DNA of 64,000 nt from Acholeplasma sp. OttesenSCG-928-E16 (GCA_030266845.1 JAJDIT010000001.1:62001-126000), one strand, 5' to 3'; shown: positions 34,797 to 44,213, counted from the first letter of the stretch. Notes: generated by a model from the letters alone, not told the origin. Made by a program: numbers and translations.

Positions 34797-35710
34797 AAGA
34801 ATTAGAAGCTTTTAAGGATTACTTATATTCAGAAAAGAATTACTCAAAAAATACAGTCATTAGTTATGAAACGGATATTATTGACTTTTATAATTTTATT
34901 CATAAAGAAGGATTTGCCGATTCTTTATTAGATGTTACAAGAGATAGAATTGCTAGAAACTATATATCTTATTTAGAGGATTTGAAATTTTCTAACAAAA
35001 CAATAGCAAGAAGAATATCAGCATTAAACAAATTCTATTCTTACTTAAAACAATTAAGGTTAATAGAGGTTAATGTTTTTGAAACAATAAAAGCCCCAAA
35101 AATCGGAAAGTCCTTGCCTAAATTTTTGAATGATGAAGAAATTAATATGCTTTTTGAATCGATTGATACTAACTCAGCTCTTGGAAAAAGAAATTATTTA
35201 ATTTTAGAAATGCTTTTTAGTTTAGGACTAAGAGCGAGCGAATTAGTCAATATAAATATAAAGGATATTAGATTATCATCAAATCAAATCTTAATTCACG
35301 GGAAAGGCTCAAAAGATCGCTATGTTCCACTTCATTTTAGATTAGTAGAAGAGATTCAAGATTATCTTACCTATACAAGACCAGTATTGCTTTCAAAGGG
35401 TCCAACTTTAGAGAATGAGCTACTATTCATTAACTATAAAGGAACGACCTTAACGGTAAGAGGACTAAGAGTAATTTTAAATAAAATTATTGAAGATAGT
35501 GGAGAAACATTTAAAGTGCACCCACATATGTTAAGGCATGCCTTTGCAACAACTCTTTTAAACCATGGTGCCGATTTAAGAGTGATTCAAGAACTTCTAG
35601 GCCATGATCACCTAAAGTCAACTCAAGTTTATACTAGTGTGTCAAAAGAAATTTTAAGAAAAAAATATAATGAGGCACATCCAAGAAATAAAAATGAAAA
35701 AGATAAGTAA
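34793..35710 (+). CDS. xerC: Tyrosine recombinase XerC/CodV
   Basis: The 305-residue recombinase resolves chromosome dimers at dif. It has the N-terminal SAM-like domain and the catalytic set: R in LGLRASELVNI, K in GKGSKDRYVPL, HMLR in HPHMLRHAFAT, H in LLGHDHLKSTQVYT and the nucleophile tyrosine at VYTSVS. It is coupled to trmFO as in Bacillus, so it is the housekeeping enzyme and not a phage integrase. Confidence 0.92.
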   Translation: MKELEAFKDYLYSEKNYSKNTVISYETDIIDFYNFIHKEGFADSLLDVTRDRIARNYISYLEDLKFSNKTIARRISALNKFYSYLKQLRLIEVNVFETIKAPKIGKSLPKFLNDEEINMLFESIDTNSALGKRNYLILEMLFSLGLRASELVNINIKDIRLSSNQILIHGKGSKDRYVPLHFRLVEEIQDYLTYTRPVLLSKGPTLENELLFINYKGTTLTVRGLRVILNKIIEDSGETFKVHPHMLRHAFATTLLNHGADLRVIQELLGHDHLKSTQVYTSVSKEILRKKYNEAHPRNKNEKDK

Positions 35711-36227
35711 AGTAATAGCTGAACAAAATATAAAAAAAGGCAAGTGGAATAAAAGAAAAACAGTTAGGGGTATTATCATAAAAGATGATTCTTGTTTATT
35801 AGTTTATTCAAAAATGTTTGATGATTATATGTTTCCAGGTGGTGGGATTAAGAAAAAGGAAAGTAAAAAAAATGCTTTAGCTAGGGAGCTAAAAGAGGAA
35901 CTAGGAGCCTTAAAGATTAAAATTAAAAAGCCTTTTGGCTATATTAAGGAAAAAAGATATAGTTCAAAAAGCGATCATTTAAAAATAATACAAACTTCAT
36001 ACTATTACATTTGTGATATATTAGAGTTTGGAAATCAAAACTTAGAGTATGTTGAAACAATTTATGGTGTTAAACCTATTTGGATTAAAATAGAAGAGGC
36101 AATTAAACATCTAGAAAAAATTAAGGATAATCAAATCCATAGTAAAAAAGGAATAAGAACAGTGATGATAAGGGAACTTATCGTCTTAAATAAATTATTA
36201 AAAAGGGGGAAAAATGAGAGCATTTGA
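35694..36227 (+). CDS. NUDIX hydrolase
   Basis: The 177-residue hydrolase cleaves nucleoside diphosphate-X compounds. The Nudix box is complete: GGGIKKKESKKNALARELKE continuing ELGA, with the REUXEE metal-binding core. The start is set at ATG 35694, overlapping xerC by 17 bases; the in-frame ATG 35670 lacks a ribosome-binding site. A role in cleaning the nucleotide pool is suggested by its neighbour dut. The substrate is unknown. Confidence 0.85.
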   Translation: MKKISKVIAEQNIKKGKWNKRKTVRGIIIKDDSCLLVYSKMFDDYMFPGGGIKKKESKKNALARELKEELGALKIKIKKPFGYIKEKRYSSKSDHLKIIQTSYYYICDILEFGNQNLEYVETIYGVKPIWIKIEEAIKHLEKIKDNQIHSKKGIRTVMIRELIVLNKLLKRGKNESI

Positions 36228-36657
36228 AGTAATTAGTAAATATCAAGAGAAAAATATTAATCTACCTAAAAGGTCAACAAAGTATAGTGCTGGGTACGAT
36301 ATTGAAAGTGCTGAGGATATTACCATTAATCCAAAAGAAATATGTATGGTTCCAACTGGCCTTAAAGTTAAGTTAGCAGATGATGAAGTGCTATTTATCT
36401 ACAACCGCTCATCAATGGGGGCAAAAAGAAACTTAATGTTACCTAATGGAGTAGGAGTTATTGATGCTGATTATTACAATAACGAGGAGAATGAGGGGGC
36501 TATTTCGGTTTTACTTTATAATTTTGGAGATACTCCGCAAGAAATAAAAAAAGGCGAAAGGATCGCCCAAGGAATTTTTTCTAAATATCTAAAAACTATC
36601 GATGATATACCAAAAGACAATTTAAGAAGCGGCGGTTTTGGTAGTAGCGGTAAATAA
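36214..36657 (+). CDS. dut: dUTP diphosphatase
   Basis: The trimeric dUTPase converts dUTP to dUMP, limiting uracil in DNA. The five motifs are seen in 147 residues: AGYDIESAED, NRSSMGAK, NGVGVIDADYYN, RIAQGIF and the P-loop-like tail GGFGSSG. It overlaps the NUDIX gene by 14 bases. Together with ung at 32131, uracil avoidance is covered twice within this region. Confidence 0.95.
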   Translation: MRAFEVISKYQEKNINLPKRSTKYSAGYDIESAEDITINPKEICMVPTGLKVKLADDEVLFIYNRSSMGAKRNLMLPNGVGVIDADYYNNEENEGAISVLLYNFGDTPQEIKKGERIAQGIFSKYLKTIDDIPKDNLRSGGFGSSGK

Positions 36658-36661
36658 TTAA

Positions 36662-37588
36662 TTAAACGCTAGAGATCATTAATGTTAGGTTTCCGGATAT
36701 CAAAATATTATCAAAAGTGGAAGGTATGATGAAACTCATACCTTTTTTTAAACTATAATTAAGAATTTTTCCTGTTCCTTCTAAGATAGTAACTAATAAA
36801 TAAGTATCAACTGCTAAATTAAAATCCCCACTAATGTCTATTTTTCTAACTGTAAAAAAATTATTACTAATAAACGTTTTTATAGTGGCATTTTGGTAAT
36901 TTTCAACCAAGTTATCTAATATAGGTTCTTTATGAGGAATAATGCACGCCTCAATTGCATCGTTCAAATGGAGAGTTCTTTTTAAGCCGTTTTCATCAAC
37001 TCGGTCATAATCGTATAGACGGTATGTGATATTAGAAGAAGTTTGTGTTTCTAAAACTAAAATGCCAGCTCCCATGGCATGTAGTGTCCCAGCAGGAACA
37101 TAAATAAAATCACCTTTTTTCACTCTTTTTTTTATTAAAAGATCATTCCATCTATTCTCATTAATCATCATCTCAAATTGACTTTTAGATAATGCATTAT
37201 GGCCAAAGATAATGTATGAATCAATAGCGGCATCAAGGATATACCAACACTCAGTTTTTCCTAAATCATTTGATTTTATCGCTAATGAGTCATTTGGATG
37301 GACTTGAACCGATGTTTCTTTATTAGAATCGATTATTTTTATTAATAATGGAAAATCAAGAGAACTAGAATTATTAAATAAATTCCTATTAGAAAAAAAG
37401 ACACTACTTAAGGTTTTTCCTTGATAGATGCCGTTTAAAATAGTACAATCTCCGTTTTTATGACCTGATATTGCCCAACACTCACCTGTTTTATCAGATG
37501 GGATATCAAATCCAAAAAAAGTCCTAAGTTTTTTTCCACCCCAAATCAATTCTTTATACACGGGGTTAATGATTAATAAATCTTTCAT
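36662..37588 (-). CDS. manA: Mannose-6-phosphate isomerase (class I)
   Basis: ManA interconverts mannose-6-phosphate and fructose-6-phosphate. The 308-residue cupin has IWGGKKLRTFFG, the zinc-binding VQVHPNDSLA and ECWYILDA, and FIYVPAGTLHAMGAGILVLE, matching the short Bacilli type. GAGGT precedes the start. It converges with dut with a gap of only four bases and no terminator seen. Confidence 0.94.
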   Translation of the reverse strand: MKDLLIINPVYKELIWGGKKLRTFFGFDIPSDKTGECWAISGHKNGDCTILNGIYQGKTLSSVFFSNRNLFNNSSSLDFPLLIKIIDSNKETSVQVHPNDSLAIKSNDLGKTECWYILDAAIDSYIIFGHNALSKSQFEMMINENRWNDLLIKKRVKKGDFIYVPAGTLHAMGAGILVLETQTSSNITYRLYDYDRVDENGLKRTLHLNDAIEACIIPHKEPILDNLVENYQNATIKTFISNNFFTVRKIDISGDFNLAVDTYLLVTILEGTGKILNYSLKKGMSFIIPSTFDNILISGNLTLMISSV

Positions 37589-37691
37589 AATACCTCTATA
37601 AAAAGAGTATCTTAAATACCATTTAGAGTCAAGGAGTAACTATTATTATCAAGTTTTTTATTGTATAAACAGCTTGTTAAATATAAAAAAA

Positions 37692-37700
37692 TGATATGAT
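37692..37700 (+). promoter_or_regulatory. Extended -10 promoter of nagA
   Basis: TGATATGAT at 37692-37700 lies 23 bases before the ATG of nagA. Confidence 0.45.
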
Positions 37701-37723
37701 AATATTGATAAGGAGTATTAAAC

Positions 37724-38845
37724 ATGAAAATAAAGAACATTAAGATTATCTTAGAAGACAAAATAATTGAATCAGGCATTGAAATTAAAGATGGTAAAAT
37801 CCAAAAAATCGGATTTGTGGAAGATGGTATCGATTATAGTAATTATTATTTGGCACCAGGATTTATTGATCAACATACGCATGGGGCTCATGGCAGTGAT
37901 GCGATGGATGGAACGATAGAAAACTTAGAAGAAATAGCGATATCTTTACTAAAAGAGGGAACCACTTCTTTTTTAGCAACCACAATGACAATGGAAGAAG
38001 ATAAAATTAAAAAAGCGATTCAAGCGGTAAATGATTATAAATCCGATAGAGGAGCTAACATTTTAGGCGTTCATTTTGAGGGACCTTTCATTAATAAAGA
38101 AAAAAAAGGAGCTCAAAAAGAAGAGAATATTAAAGTTCCATCGATTGATTTTATTAAAAGAGTTAATGTTGGTAACCAAATTAAAATAGTAACGATTGCT
38201 CCAGAAACAAAAGGAGCATTAGAAGTAATTAGGTATTTAAAAGATAATAATATAGTAGCATCAATTGGGCACACTGCAGCAACCGCAAATGAGGTTTTAG
38301 AAGCAATTAAGGCAGGAGCTACCCAAGTTACCCACGCTTACAATGCAATGAGTCCATTTACCCACCGACAAATCGGGGTAGTCGGAGCAATGTTATTGTA
38401 TGATGAACTAAAAGCTGAATTAATTTGTGATGGAATTCATGTTTCAAAAGAAGCTATTCAATTGTTGCTTAAAAATAAAGGGATATCAAATATTTTCTTA
38501 ATAACTGATGCCATGAGAGCAAAAGATATTGATGAAACCATTTCAGAATTAGGTGGACAAGCAGTTTATATTAAAGACAATTCTGCTAGATTAGAAGATG
38601 GAACTTTAGCTGGCAGTATTTTAAAAATGATAGATGGAATAAAAAACATTATTAAATTTACAAACGTATCATTAGTTGAAGCGATTAGAATGGCTTCAAC
38701 TAATCCGGCTAAAAATATTGGAGTATATGAAAATAAGGGTAGCATTGCAGTTAATAAGGACGCTGACCTAGTAATTTTAGACCAAAATTTGAAGGTTGTT
38801 AAAACGATTGTAGCTGGCAAAGTTTTATTTGAAAATAATAATTAA
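37724..38845 (+). CDS. nagA: N-acetylglucosamine-6-phosphate deacetylase
   Basis: NagA removes acetate from GlcNAc-6-phosphate. The 373-residue amidohydrolase has the metal and substrate motifs IDQHTHGAHGSDAMDG, GVHFEGPFI, IGHTAATANEV, THAYNAMSPF and the catalytic aspartate in LITDAMRAK. It precedes nagB and should receive GlcNAc-6-P from the sugar kinases of the peptidoglycan cluster at 46414-48557. Confidence 0.96.
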   Translation: MKIKNIKIILEDKIIESGIEIKDGKIQKIGFVEDGIDYSNYYLAPGFIDQHTHGAHGSDAMDGTIENLEEIAISLLKEGTTSFLATTMTMEEDKIKKAIQAVNDYKSDRGANILGVHFEGPFINKEKKGAQKEENIKVPSIDFIKRVNVGNQIKIVTIAPETKGALEVIRYLKDNNIVASIGHTAATANEVLEAIKAGATQVTHAYNAMSPFTHRQIGVVGAMLLYDELKAELICDGIHVSKEAIQLLLKNKGISNIFLITDAMRAKDIDETISELGGQAVYIKDNSARLEDGTLAGSILKMIDGIKNIIKFTNVSLVEAIRMASTNPAKNIGVYENKGSIAVNKDADLVILDQNLKVVKTIVAGKVLFENNN

Positions 38846-38931
38846 AAACCGAAAAAACTTGATAAAACATTAAATAAAAAAATTAATGGTCTATAATATA
38901 TTATATATGCCTAAAAAAGGAGATAAATAAT

Positions 38932-39654
38932 ATGAACATCAGAATTTTCAATGATAAAGAAGAACTGTATAGAGAAGCGGCTAATTTTTTTATTGACCAT
39001 GTTAAAGAAAACCCTAATGCTATTTTAGGATTAGCTACCGGAGCAACACCGATTCCCTTATATCAAAACTTAATTCTTGACCATAAAGAAAACAAAACCG
39101 ATTATAGTAAAGTTAAATCTTTTAATCTTGATGAATATATCGGATTACCAAAGGATCATAAAGAAACATACTATAATTTCATGAACGAAAACTTATTTAA
39201 ATATATTAACATTAAAGAAACATATGTCCCAAATGGAGATCCAAATAAAAAGGAACAATCATGTTTAGAATATGAAAATCTAATTAGCAATAATCAAATT
39301 GAAATTCAATTACTAGGATTAGGAGCTAATGGACATATTGGGTTTAATGAACCCTTAACTCCATTTGATTCAAAGACACACATCGTTACTTTGGCAAATA
39401 AAACCAGAGAGGATAACGCAAGATTCTTTAATTCACTAGATGAAGTGCCAAAAGAAGCAATAACCATGGGGATTGCTTCCATCATGAAAGCTAAGACTTT
39501 AATTTTATTAGCAGTTGGAGAAAATAAAGCTGACGCTATCTATGAAATGATTTATGGTAAGGTTTCAACTGAATGTCCAGCTTCAATCTTGCAAACACAC
39601 AGTGATTGTTATGTGTTTATCGATCGAGCTGCGGCATCAAAAATAAATAAATAG
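38932..39654 (+). CDS. nagB: Glucosamine-6-phosphate deaminase
   Basis: NagB converts glucosamine-6-phosphate to fructose-6-phosphate and ammonia. The 240-residue protein has GLATGATPIPLYQNL, SFNLDEYIGLP and the catalytic region GLGANGHIGFNEP. It lacks a long C-terminal allosteric extension, as in the short Bacilli form. Ribosome-binding site AAAGGAG. An acetyltransferase gene follows directly. Confidence 0.96.
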   Translation: MNIRIFNDKEELYREAANFFIDHVKENPNAILGLATGATPIPLYQNLILDHKENKTDYSKVKSFNLDEYIGLPKDHKETYYNFMNENLFKYINIKETYVPNGDPNKKEQSCLEYENLISNNQIEIQLLGLGANGHIGFNEPLTPFDSKTHIVTLANKTREDNARFFNSLDEVPKEAITMGIASIMKAKTLILLAVGENKADAIYEMIYGKVSTECPASILQTHSDCYVFIDRAAASKINK

Positions 39655-39668
39655 TGAGGGATAAAAAT

Positions 39669-40619
39669 ATGGAACTAAGAAGAGGAAGAGATCGAATATT
39701 AGATTTAAAGGCAGTTTTTGATGATGCAACTAAGGCAGAGTATTACTTTAAGCCGATGAGCGAGGACCAATTTAGGGGTAGAGTCAACAACAAAAACATC
39801 TTAGATGATGGAATTATTTATTGTGTAGAAAATGATGAAGTTATCGGTTATGGAATGGGCTATGTCAGTGACATTACAGGACATATTGATTCAATCGTCG
39901 TAAAAAAAGCATTCCAAAATAAAGGTGTTGGATCATTAATACTAAAAGAATTAGAAAACTATTTTAAACAAAACGGAGCCAAAAAAATAAGAGTTACATC
40001 TTATTACACCTGGTTGATTCCTGGATATGAGATGCATGATCACCCGAATTCTCCAGGGATTAGATATAACTCTAATCAATACTTTTTCTTTTTAAGAAAT
40101 GGATACAACGTAATTGGACATCAAGATGCATTTCATTTAGAACTAAAAAATTATGAGATGAGTGATTCTATTCAAAATATTTTAGAAGAAAACAAAAAAG
40201 ATGGTTATGTAATCGAACTATATGATGCCAAAAGACATAAGGGATTTGAAGAATTTTATCAAGCTATCCAAAATCCTGGATTTGAACATTCAATTAGATA
40301 TAATCTAGGTTTAGAAAATCCAAGACCATTCTTAGTCGTTTCTGATAAAGAAAATAATGTATTAGGATGGACTGGAGCCATTTGGAATGAAGAAAGCGGA
40401 AGAGGCCATTTTGATGGAATTACTATTTCACCAGAAATCAGAGGAAGAGGACTTGGTAAGGCTTTATTTTCAATGTTAGCATATGAATCTAAGAAAAATG
40501 GAGCAAGTTTTATGACTTTTTATACCGGATTAACAAATCATGCTCGTTATATTTATTTAGGTGCTGGATTTAACATTGCTCAATCATTCGCAATGATGGA
40601 AAAAGTATTAGTTAAATAG
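39669..40619 (+). CDS. Tandem GNAT acetyltransferase
   Basis: The 316-residue protein has two GNAT folds. The first (about 1-135) carries the acetyl-CoA loop VKKAFQNKGVGSLILKEL; the second (about 165-316) carries ISPEIRGRGLGKALFSML. The start is ATG 39669, nine bases after GAGGG; a GTG at 39654 is in frame. It is cotranscribed with nagB, so an amino-sugar-related substrate is possible, but none can be named. Confidence 0.8.
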   Translation: MELRRGRDRILDLKAVFDDATKAEYYFKPMSEDQFRGRVNNKNILDDGIIYCVENDEVIGYGMGYVSDITGHIDSIVVKKAFQNKGVGSLILKELENYFKQNGAKKIRVTSYYTWLIPGYEMHDHPNSPGIRYNSNQYFFFLRNGYNVIGHQDAFHLELKNYEMSDSIQNILEENKKDGYVIELYDAKRHKGFEEFYQAIQNPGFEHSIRYNLGLENPRPFLVVSDKENNVLGWTGAIWNEESGRGHFDGITISPEIRGRGLGKALFSMLAYESKKNGASFMTFYTGLTNHARYIYLGAGFNIAQSFAMMEKVLVK

Positions 40620-40664
40620 AGATAAAAATAACCAAAACTTGAAAAATAAGATAAAAATAAGAAA

Positions 40665-40694
40665 AAAAGTTGCACCTTTATGGTGCTTCTTTTA
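40665..40694 (+). terminator. Intrinsic terminator of the nagB operon
   Basis: GCACC (40672-40676) pairs with GGTGC (40682-40686) around TTTAT, extended by A/T pairing with an internal mismatch, and followed by T-rich sequence. Confidence 0.7.
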
Positions 40695-40746
40695 TACTAT
40701 GTATAAATCTAAAACATTTTGTTTATTTATGTAGGAGGATAATAAC

Positions 40747-41538
40747 ATGAAAATAATAACTTGTGTTAAACAGGTTCCAGCCACTACGGAGGTTGAAATA
40801 GATCCACAAACTGGTAATTTAGTGCGTGACGCAAATAATGTAAAAATGAACCCGTTTGATCTATATGGTTTAGAAATGGCATTTGAAATTAAAGAAAAGA
40901 TTAAAGATTCAAGTGTTCACGCTATTTCAATGGGACCACTAGCCGCATTAGGGGTTTTAAATGAGTCTTTATATATGGGAGCCGATGAAGCTACATTAAT
41001 AAGCGATCGAAGAATGGGAGGAGCGGATGTTTTAGCAACCGCTTATACTATTTCACAATTAGTGAAATTTTTAAAACCGTTTGATATAGTTATATGTGGT
41101 AAACAAACTACCGATGGAGATACTGCACAAGTCGGACCAGAAATGGCCGAATTTCTTGGGATTCCGCATGTTCCTTATGTTACAAATATTATAAAAGTTA
41201 CCGATAAATCGATAACATTAAGAAGTGCGTATGACGACTACGATGAAGAAGTTGAAGTTTCTTACCCTTGTTTAATTACAGTTGAAAAAGATTCTAATGT
41301 TCCAAGGCTTCCTTCTTATAAAAGAAAACAAGAAGTATTAGACTATAAAATAAAAGTTGTTTCTCTTGGTGATCTAGAAGATCAAAACCCAGCACATTAT
41401 GGGCTAACTGGTTCACCGACTCAAGTTGATGAGATTTTTCCGCCTAATAAAAGCGTTGATTCAAAATTAATCAAAGGTTCTAAAAAAGAAATAGCTAAAG
41501 AATTATTCGATGTTTTATTAAGTAATAAATATTTATAG
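40747..41538 (+). CDS. etfB: Electron transfer flavoprotein beta subunit
   Basis: EtfB carries AMP or, in bifurcating forms, a second FAD. The 263-residue protein starts KIITCVKQVPATTEVEIDP and has CGKQTTDGDTAQVGPEMAEFLGIP, diagnostic of the family. It heads a three-gene operon with etfA and an FAD-linked lactate dehydrogenase, matching LctB of the Acetobacterium woodii lactate operon. TAGGAGG precedes the ATG. Confidence 0.94.
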   Translation: MKIITCVKQVPATTEVEIDPQTGNLVRDANNVKMNPFDLYGLEMAFEIKEKIKDSSVHAISMGPLAALGVLNESLYMGADEATLISDRRMGGADVLATAYTISQLVKFLKPFDIVICGKQTTDGDTAQVGPEMAEFLGIPHVPYVTNIIKVTDKSITLRSAYDDYDEEVEVSYPCLITVEKDSNVPRLPSYKRKQEVLDYKIKVVSLGDLEDQNPAHYGLTGSPTQVDEIFPPNKSVDSKLIKGSKKEIAKELFDVLLSNKYL

Positions 41539-41547
41539 GTGGATATT

Positions 41548-42753
41548 ATGTCATATATTAAAATAAATCAAGAAAAAGTAACTAAAGAAATAGCCAAAGA
41601 ACTTCAACAACTATGTCCGTTTGGAGCTTTTGACTATCAAGATGGAGTTTTATCAATCAATGCCGGCTGTAAGATGTGTCGGGCTTGTATAAAAAAAGGT
41701 CCAGCAGGGGTTTGTGAGTTTATTGAAGATAAAAAAGTTTTAATTGATAAAACAAAGTATAAAGGGATCGCTGTTTTTGTTGAAATGCATAATAAAAAAG
41801 CACATCCAGTTTCTTATGAATTAATTGGCAAAGCTCAAGAAATAGCGAAGATAACGAAAGACGAAGTATATGCAGTTGTTATTGGGCATGATGTTATGCA
41901 TGTCGCAAAAGAAGCATTAACATATGGTGTTGATAAGGTCTTCCTATATGATGACCCTCAATTTAATGATTTTAATGTTGAGGTATATACTAACGTTTTT
42001 GAAAGCTTTTTTAATAAATACCAAAACAATATTATTCTAATGGGGAGTACGCCACTAGGTAGAAGTTTCGCACCAAGAATTGCAGCAAGATTAAAAACCG
42101 GGTTAACCGCTGACTGTACAATGTTAGATTTAACAAAAAATAATGACTTATTACAAATAAGACCAGCTTTTGGTGGCAATATTATGGCAAAAATCCATAC
42201 GCCAAACCACCGACCTCAAATGGCTACTATCAGATATAAAATGTTTAATAAACCAGAGATAGTAGAGCCATTTGGAGTAATCATTAAAGAGGAAACCGAC
42301 CAAATCAATAAAGATTCAAGAATTAATCTTTTAAAGATTGATAATAAGCCGATTGTAGATGATATTTCTGATGCTGAGGTTATTATCGCAGTTGGAAGAG
42401 CTTTTAAGAAAGAACAAGATTTAGCCTTAATTGAGCCATTAAGAAAAAAACTCAATGCCTCAATTGGTTGTACTAGACCTTTAATTGAAAACGGATGGTG
42501 TGATATTAGACAACAAATCGGATTATCAGGCCGTACAGTTAAACCTAAGTTAATCATCAATCTAGGAATAAGTGGAGCAGTTCATTTTATTGAAGGTATG
42601 AAAGAATCAGAACTGATTATTAGTGTTAATAATGACCCTAATAACAAGTTATTTTCAATAAGTCATTATTCGATTTTAGGTGATATCTATGATGTATTAC
42701 CAGAACTGAATGAATTGATTGATTCTTTATTGGAAGGTGAAAAAAATGTATAA
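41548..42753 (+). CDS. etfA: Electron transfer flavoprotein alpha subunit with N-terminal iron-sulfur domain
   Basis: The 401-residue protein has an N-terminal extension with Cys23 (in LCPFGAF) and Cys41, 44, 47 and 56 (in CKMCRAC and GVC), enough for a [4Fe-4S] cluster. Then come the EtfA N-domain and the FAD domain with the C-terminal IGCTRPLIENGWCDIRQQIG, GRTVKPKLIINLGISGAVHFIEGM and ISVNNDP. Such iron-sulfur EtfA subunits occur in confurcating lactate dehydrogenases (LctC). ATG 41548 is chosen over an in-frame GTG at 41539. Confidence 0.92.
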   Translation: MSYIKINQEKVTKEIAKELQQLCPFGAFDYQDGVLSINAGCKMCRACIKKGPAGVCEFIEDKKVLIDKTKYKGIAVFVEMHNKKAHPVSYELIGKAQEIAKITKDEVYAVVIGHDVMHVAKEALTYGVDKVFLYDDPQFNDFNVEVYTNVFESFFNKYQNNIILMGSTPLGRSFAPRIAARLKTGLTADCTMLDLTKNNDLLQIRPAFGGNIMAKIHTPNHRPQMATIRYKMFNKPEIVEPFGVIIKEETDQINKDSRINLLKIDNKPIVDDISDAEVIIAVGRAFKKEQDLALIEPLRKKLNASIGCTRPLIENGWCDIRQQIGLSGRTVKPKLIINLGISGAVHFIEGMKESELIISVNNDPNNKLFSISHYSILGDIYDVLPELNELIDSLLEGEKNV

Positions 42754-44140
42754 AAAAATTAATGAAAAAGACCTTGAGTACTTAAGAAAAATAACAAGCC
42801 AAGATCGTGTTTTTTCAAAAGATGAAATAGAATCAGATTATACTCACGATGAGTTAGGAACAGTCAAGGCAATTCCAGAAGTTCATGTTAAGGTGATTAA
42901 CAAAGAAGAAGTAATAGAAATTATGAAATATGCTCATAAGGAAGTAATTCCAGTCACTGTTAGAGGAGCTGGAACTGGTTTAGTTGGAGCATGTGTTCCT
43001 GTATCAGGGGGTATTCTTTTAGATTTATCTAAGATGACCCAATTTATCGAACTAGATAAAGAAAACTTAACATTAACAGTTGAGCCTGGTGTTTTATTAC
43101 TAGATATTTATGAATACGTTGAAAAAGAGGGATTATTTTATGCTCCAGACCCAGGAGAAAAGACAGCGACTATCGGTGGCAATATCGCGTGTAACGCAGG
43201 TGGAATGAGAGCTGTAAAATACGGTGTTACAAGAGACTGGGTAAGAGGATTAGAAGTTGTTTTAGCAAATGGTGATTTAATCCATTTAGGAGGCAAAGTA
43301 GTCAAAAACAGCACTGGATATGATTTAAAAGATTTAATTATCGGTTCTGAAGGAACGTTAGCGATTGTTGTTAGTGCAACCTTAAAATTGATTCCTAAAC
43401 CAAAGAGACTTACAAGTCTTTTAGTTCCTTTTGAAACGTTAGAACAAGCAATAGAAGTAGCTCCTAAATTAATGGTTGATCATGTTATTCCAACAGGATT
43501 AGAAATATTTGAGAAAACTTCGATTAAAAGTAGTGAGGAGTTTTTAGGAAAGAAAATTCCAAATGGTAATTATGAAGCATATCTTTTATTAAGCTATGAT
43601 GGAAGTAATGATCAAGCACTAGAAGAAGATATTGAAATTGCTAGTAAGCTTTGTGTAGAAAAATATGGAGCTATCGATGCTTTCTTGGTTGACACCGAAG
43701 AAAGAAAAGGCAATATTTGGACAGTAAGAGGTGGTTTCTTAGAAGCTATTAAAGCGTCTACAACGGAGATGGATGAATGTGATGTAGTATTACCAAGATC
43801 TAACATTTTAGAGTTCTTAAATTATACAAAAGAGGTTAGCAAAAACCTTAAAATGAGAATTCCTTATTTTGGACACATCGGCGATGGAAATCTCCATATC
43901 TATTTATGTAAAGACGATATTGAGCAAAAAAAATATGATGAGTTAAAACAAAAAGGTTTTGATTTATTGTATAAGAAAGCTTATGAGTTAGGCGGATTAG
44001 TTTCTGGGGAACACGGAATTGGATATGCCAAAAGAGAATACCTAGAAAAAATGACTGAAAAACCACACCTTGAATTAATGAAGTCAATCAAAAAGGTATT
44101 TGATCCAAAAGGAATCTTAAATCCAAATAAAGTAGTATAA
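42746..44140 (+). CDS. lctD: FAD-linked lactate/glycolate dehydrogenase (LctD/GlcD-like)
   Basis: The 464-residue flavoprotein belongs to the vanillyl-alcohol-oxidase fold family: an FAD-binding domain with VRGAGTGLVGACVPVSGGI and GEKTATIGGNIACNAGGMR, and a C-terminal cap with YFGHIGDGNLHIYL and SGEHGIGYAKREYLEKM. It oxidises lactate to pyruvate and passes electrons to EtfAB. The start is ATG 42746 after GGAAGGTGA; it overlaps etfA by eight bases. A terminator follows at 44165. No lactate permease is adjacent. Confidence 0.9.
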   Translation: MYKKINEKDLEYLRKITSQDRVFSKDEIESDYTHDELGTVKAIPEVHVKVINKEEVIEIMKYAHKEVIPVTVRGAGTGLVGACVPVSGGILLDLSKMTQFIELDKENLTLTVEPGVLLLDIYEYVEKEGLFYAPDPGEKTATIGGNIACNAGGMRAVKYGVTRDWVRGLEVVLANGDLIHLGGKVVKNSTGYDLKDLIIGSEGTLAIVVSATLKLIPKPKRLTSLLVPFETLEQAIEVAPKLMVDHVIPTGLEIFEKTSIKSSEEFLGKKIPNGNYEAYLLLSYDGSNDQALEEDIEIASKLCVEKYGAIDAFLVDTEERKGNIWTVRGGFLEAIKASTTEMDECDVVLPRSNILEFLNYTKEVSKNLKMRIPYFGHIGDGNLHIYLCKDDIEQKKYDELKQKGFDLLYKKAYELGGLVSGEHGIGYAKREYLEKMTEKPHLELMKSIKKVFDPKGILNPNKVV

Positions 44141-44164
44141 GAAACTAACAAGATAATAATTACT

Positions 44165-44202
44165 AAAAGTATAGTGATATTAAAATGCATTATACTTTTT
44201 TT
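44165..44202 (+). terminator. Intrinsic terminator of the etf-lct operon
   Basis: AAAAGTATA (44165-44173) pairs with TATACTTTT (44191-44199), the stem extending inwards, with further T residues to 44202. Confidence 0.75.
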
Positions 44203-44204
44203 AA

Positions 44205-44213
44205 TGGTATACT
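44205..44213 (+). promoter_or_regulatory. Extended -10 promoter of the Eis-like gene
   Basis: TGGTATACT at 44205-44213 touches the preceding terminator and lies 16 bases before the start codon, implying a very short leader. Confidence 0.4.

Noticed and set aside
34793-35710. Tyrosine recombinase as sign of a phage or integrative element
   Set aside because: It is coupled to trmFO as in Bacillus codV and no att repeats, phage genes or tRNA lie nearby.
43848-44190. Open frames antisense to lctD
   Set aside because: They are mirror frames of a gene with full family motifs and have no ribosome-binding site or homology.
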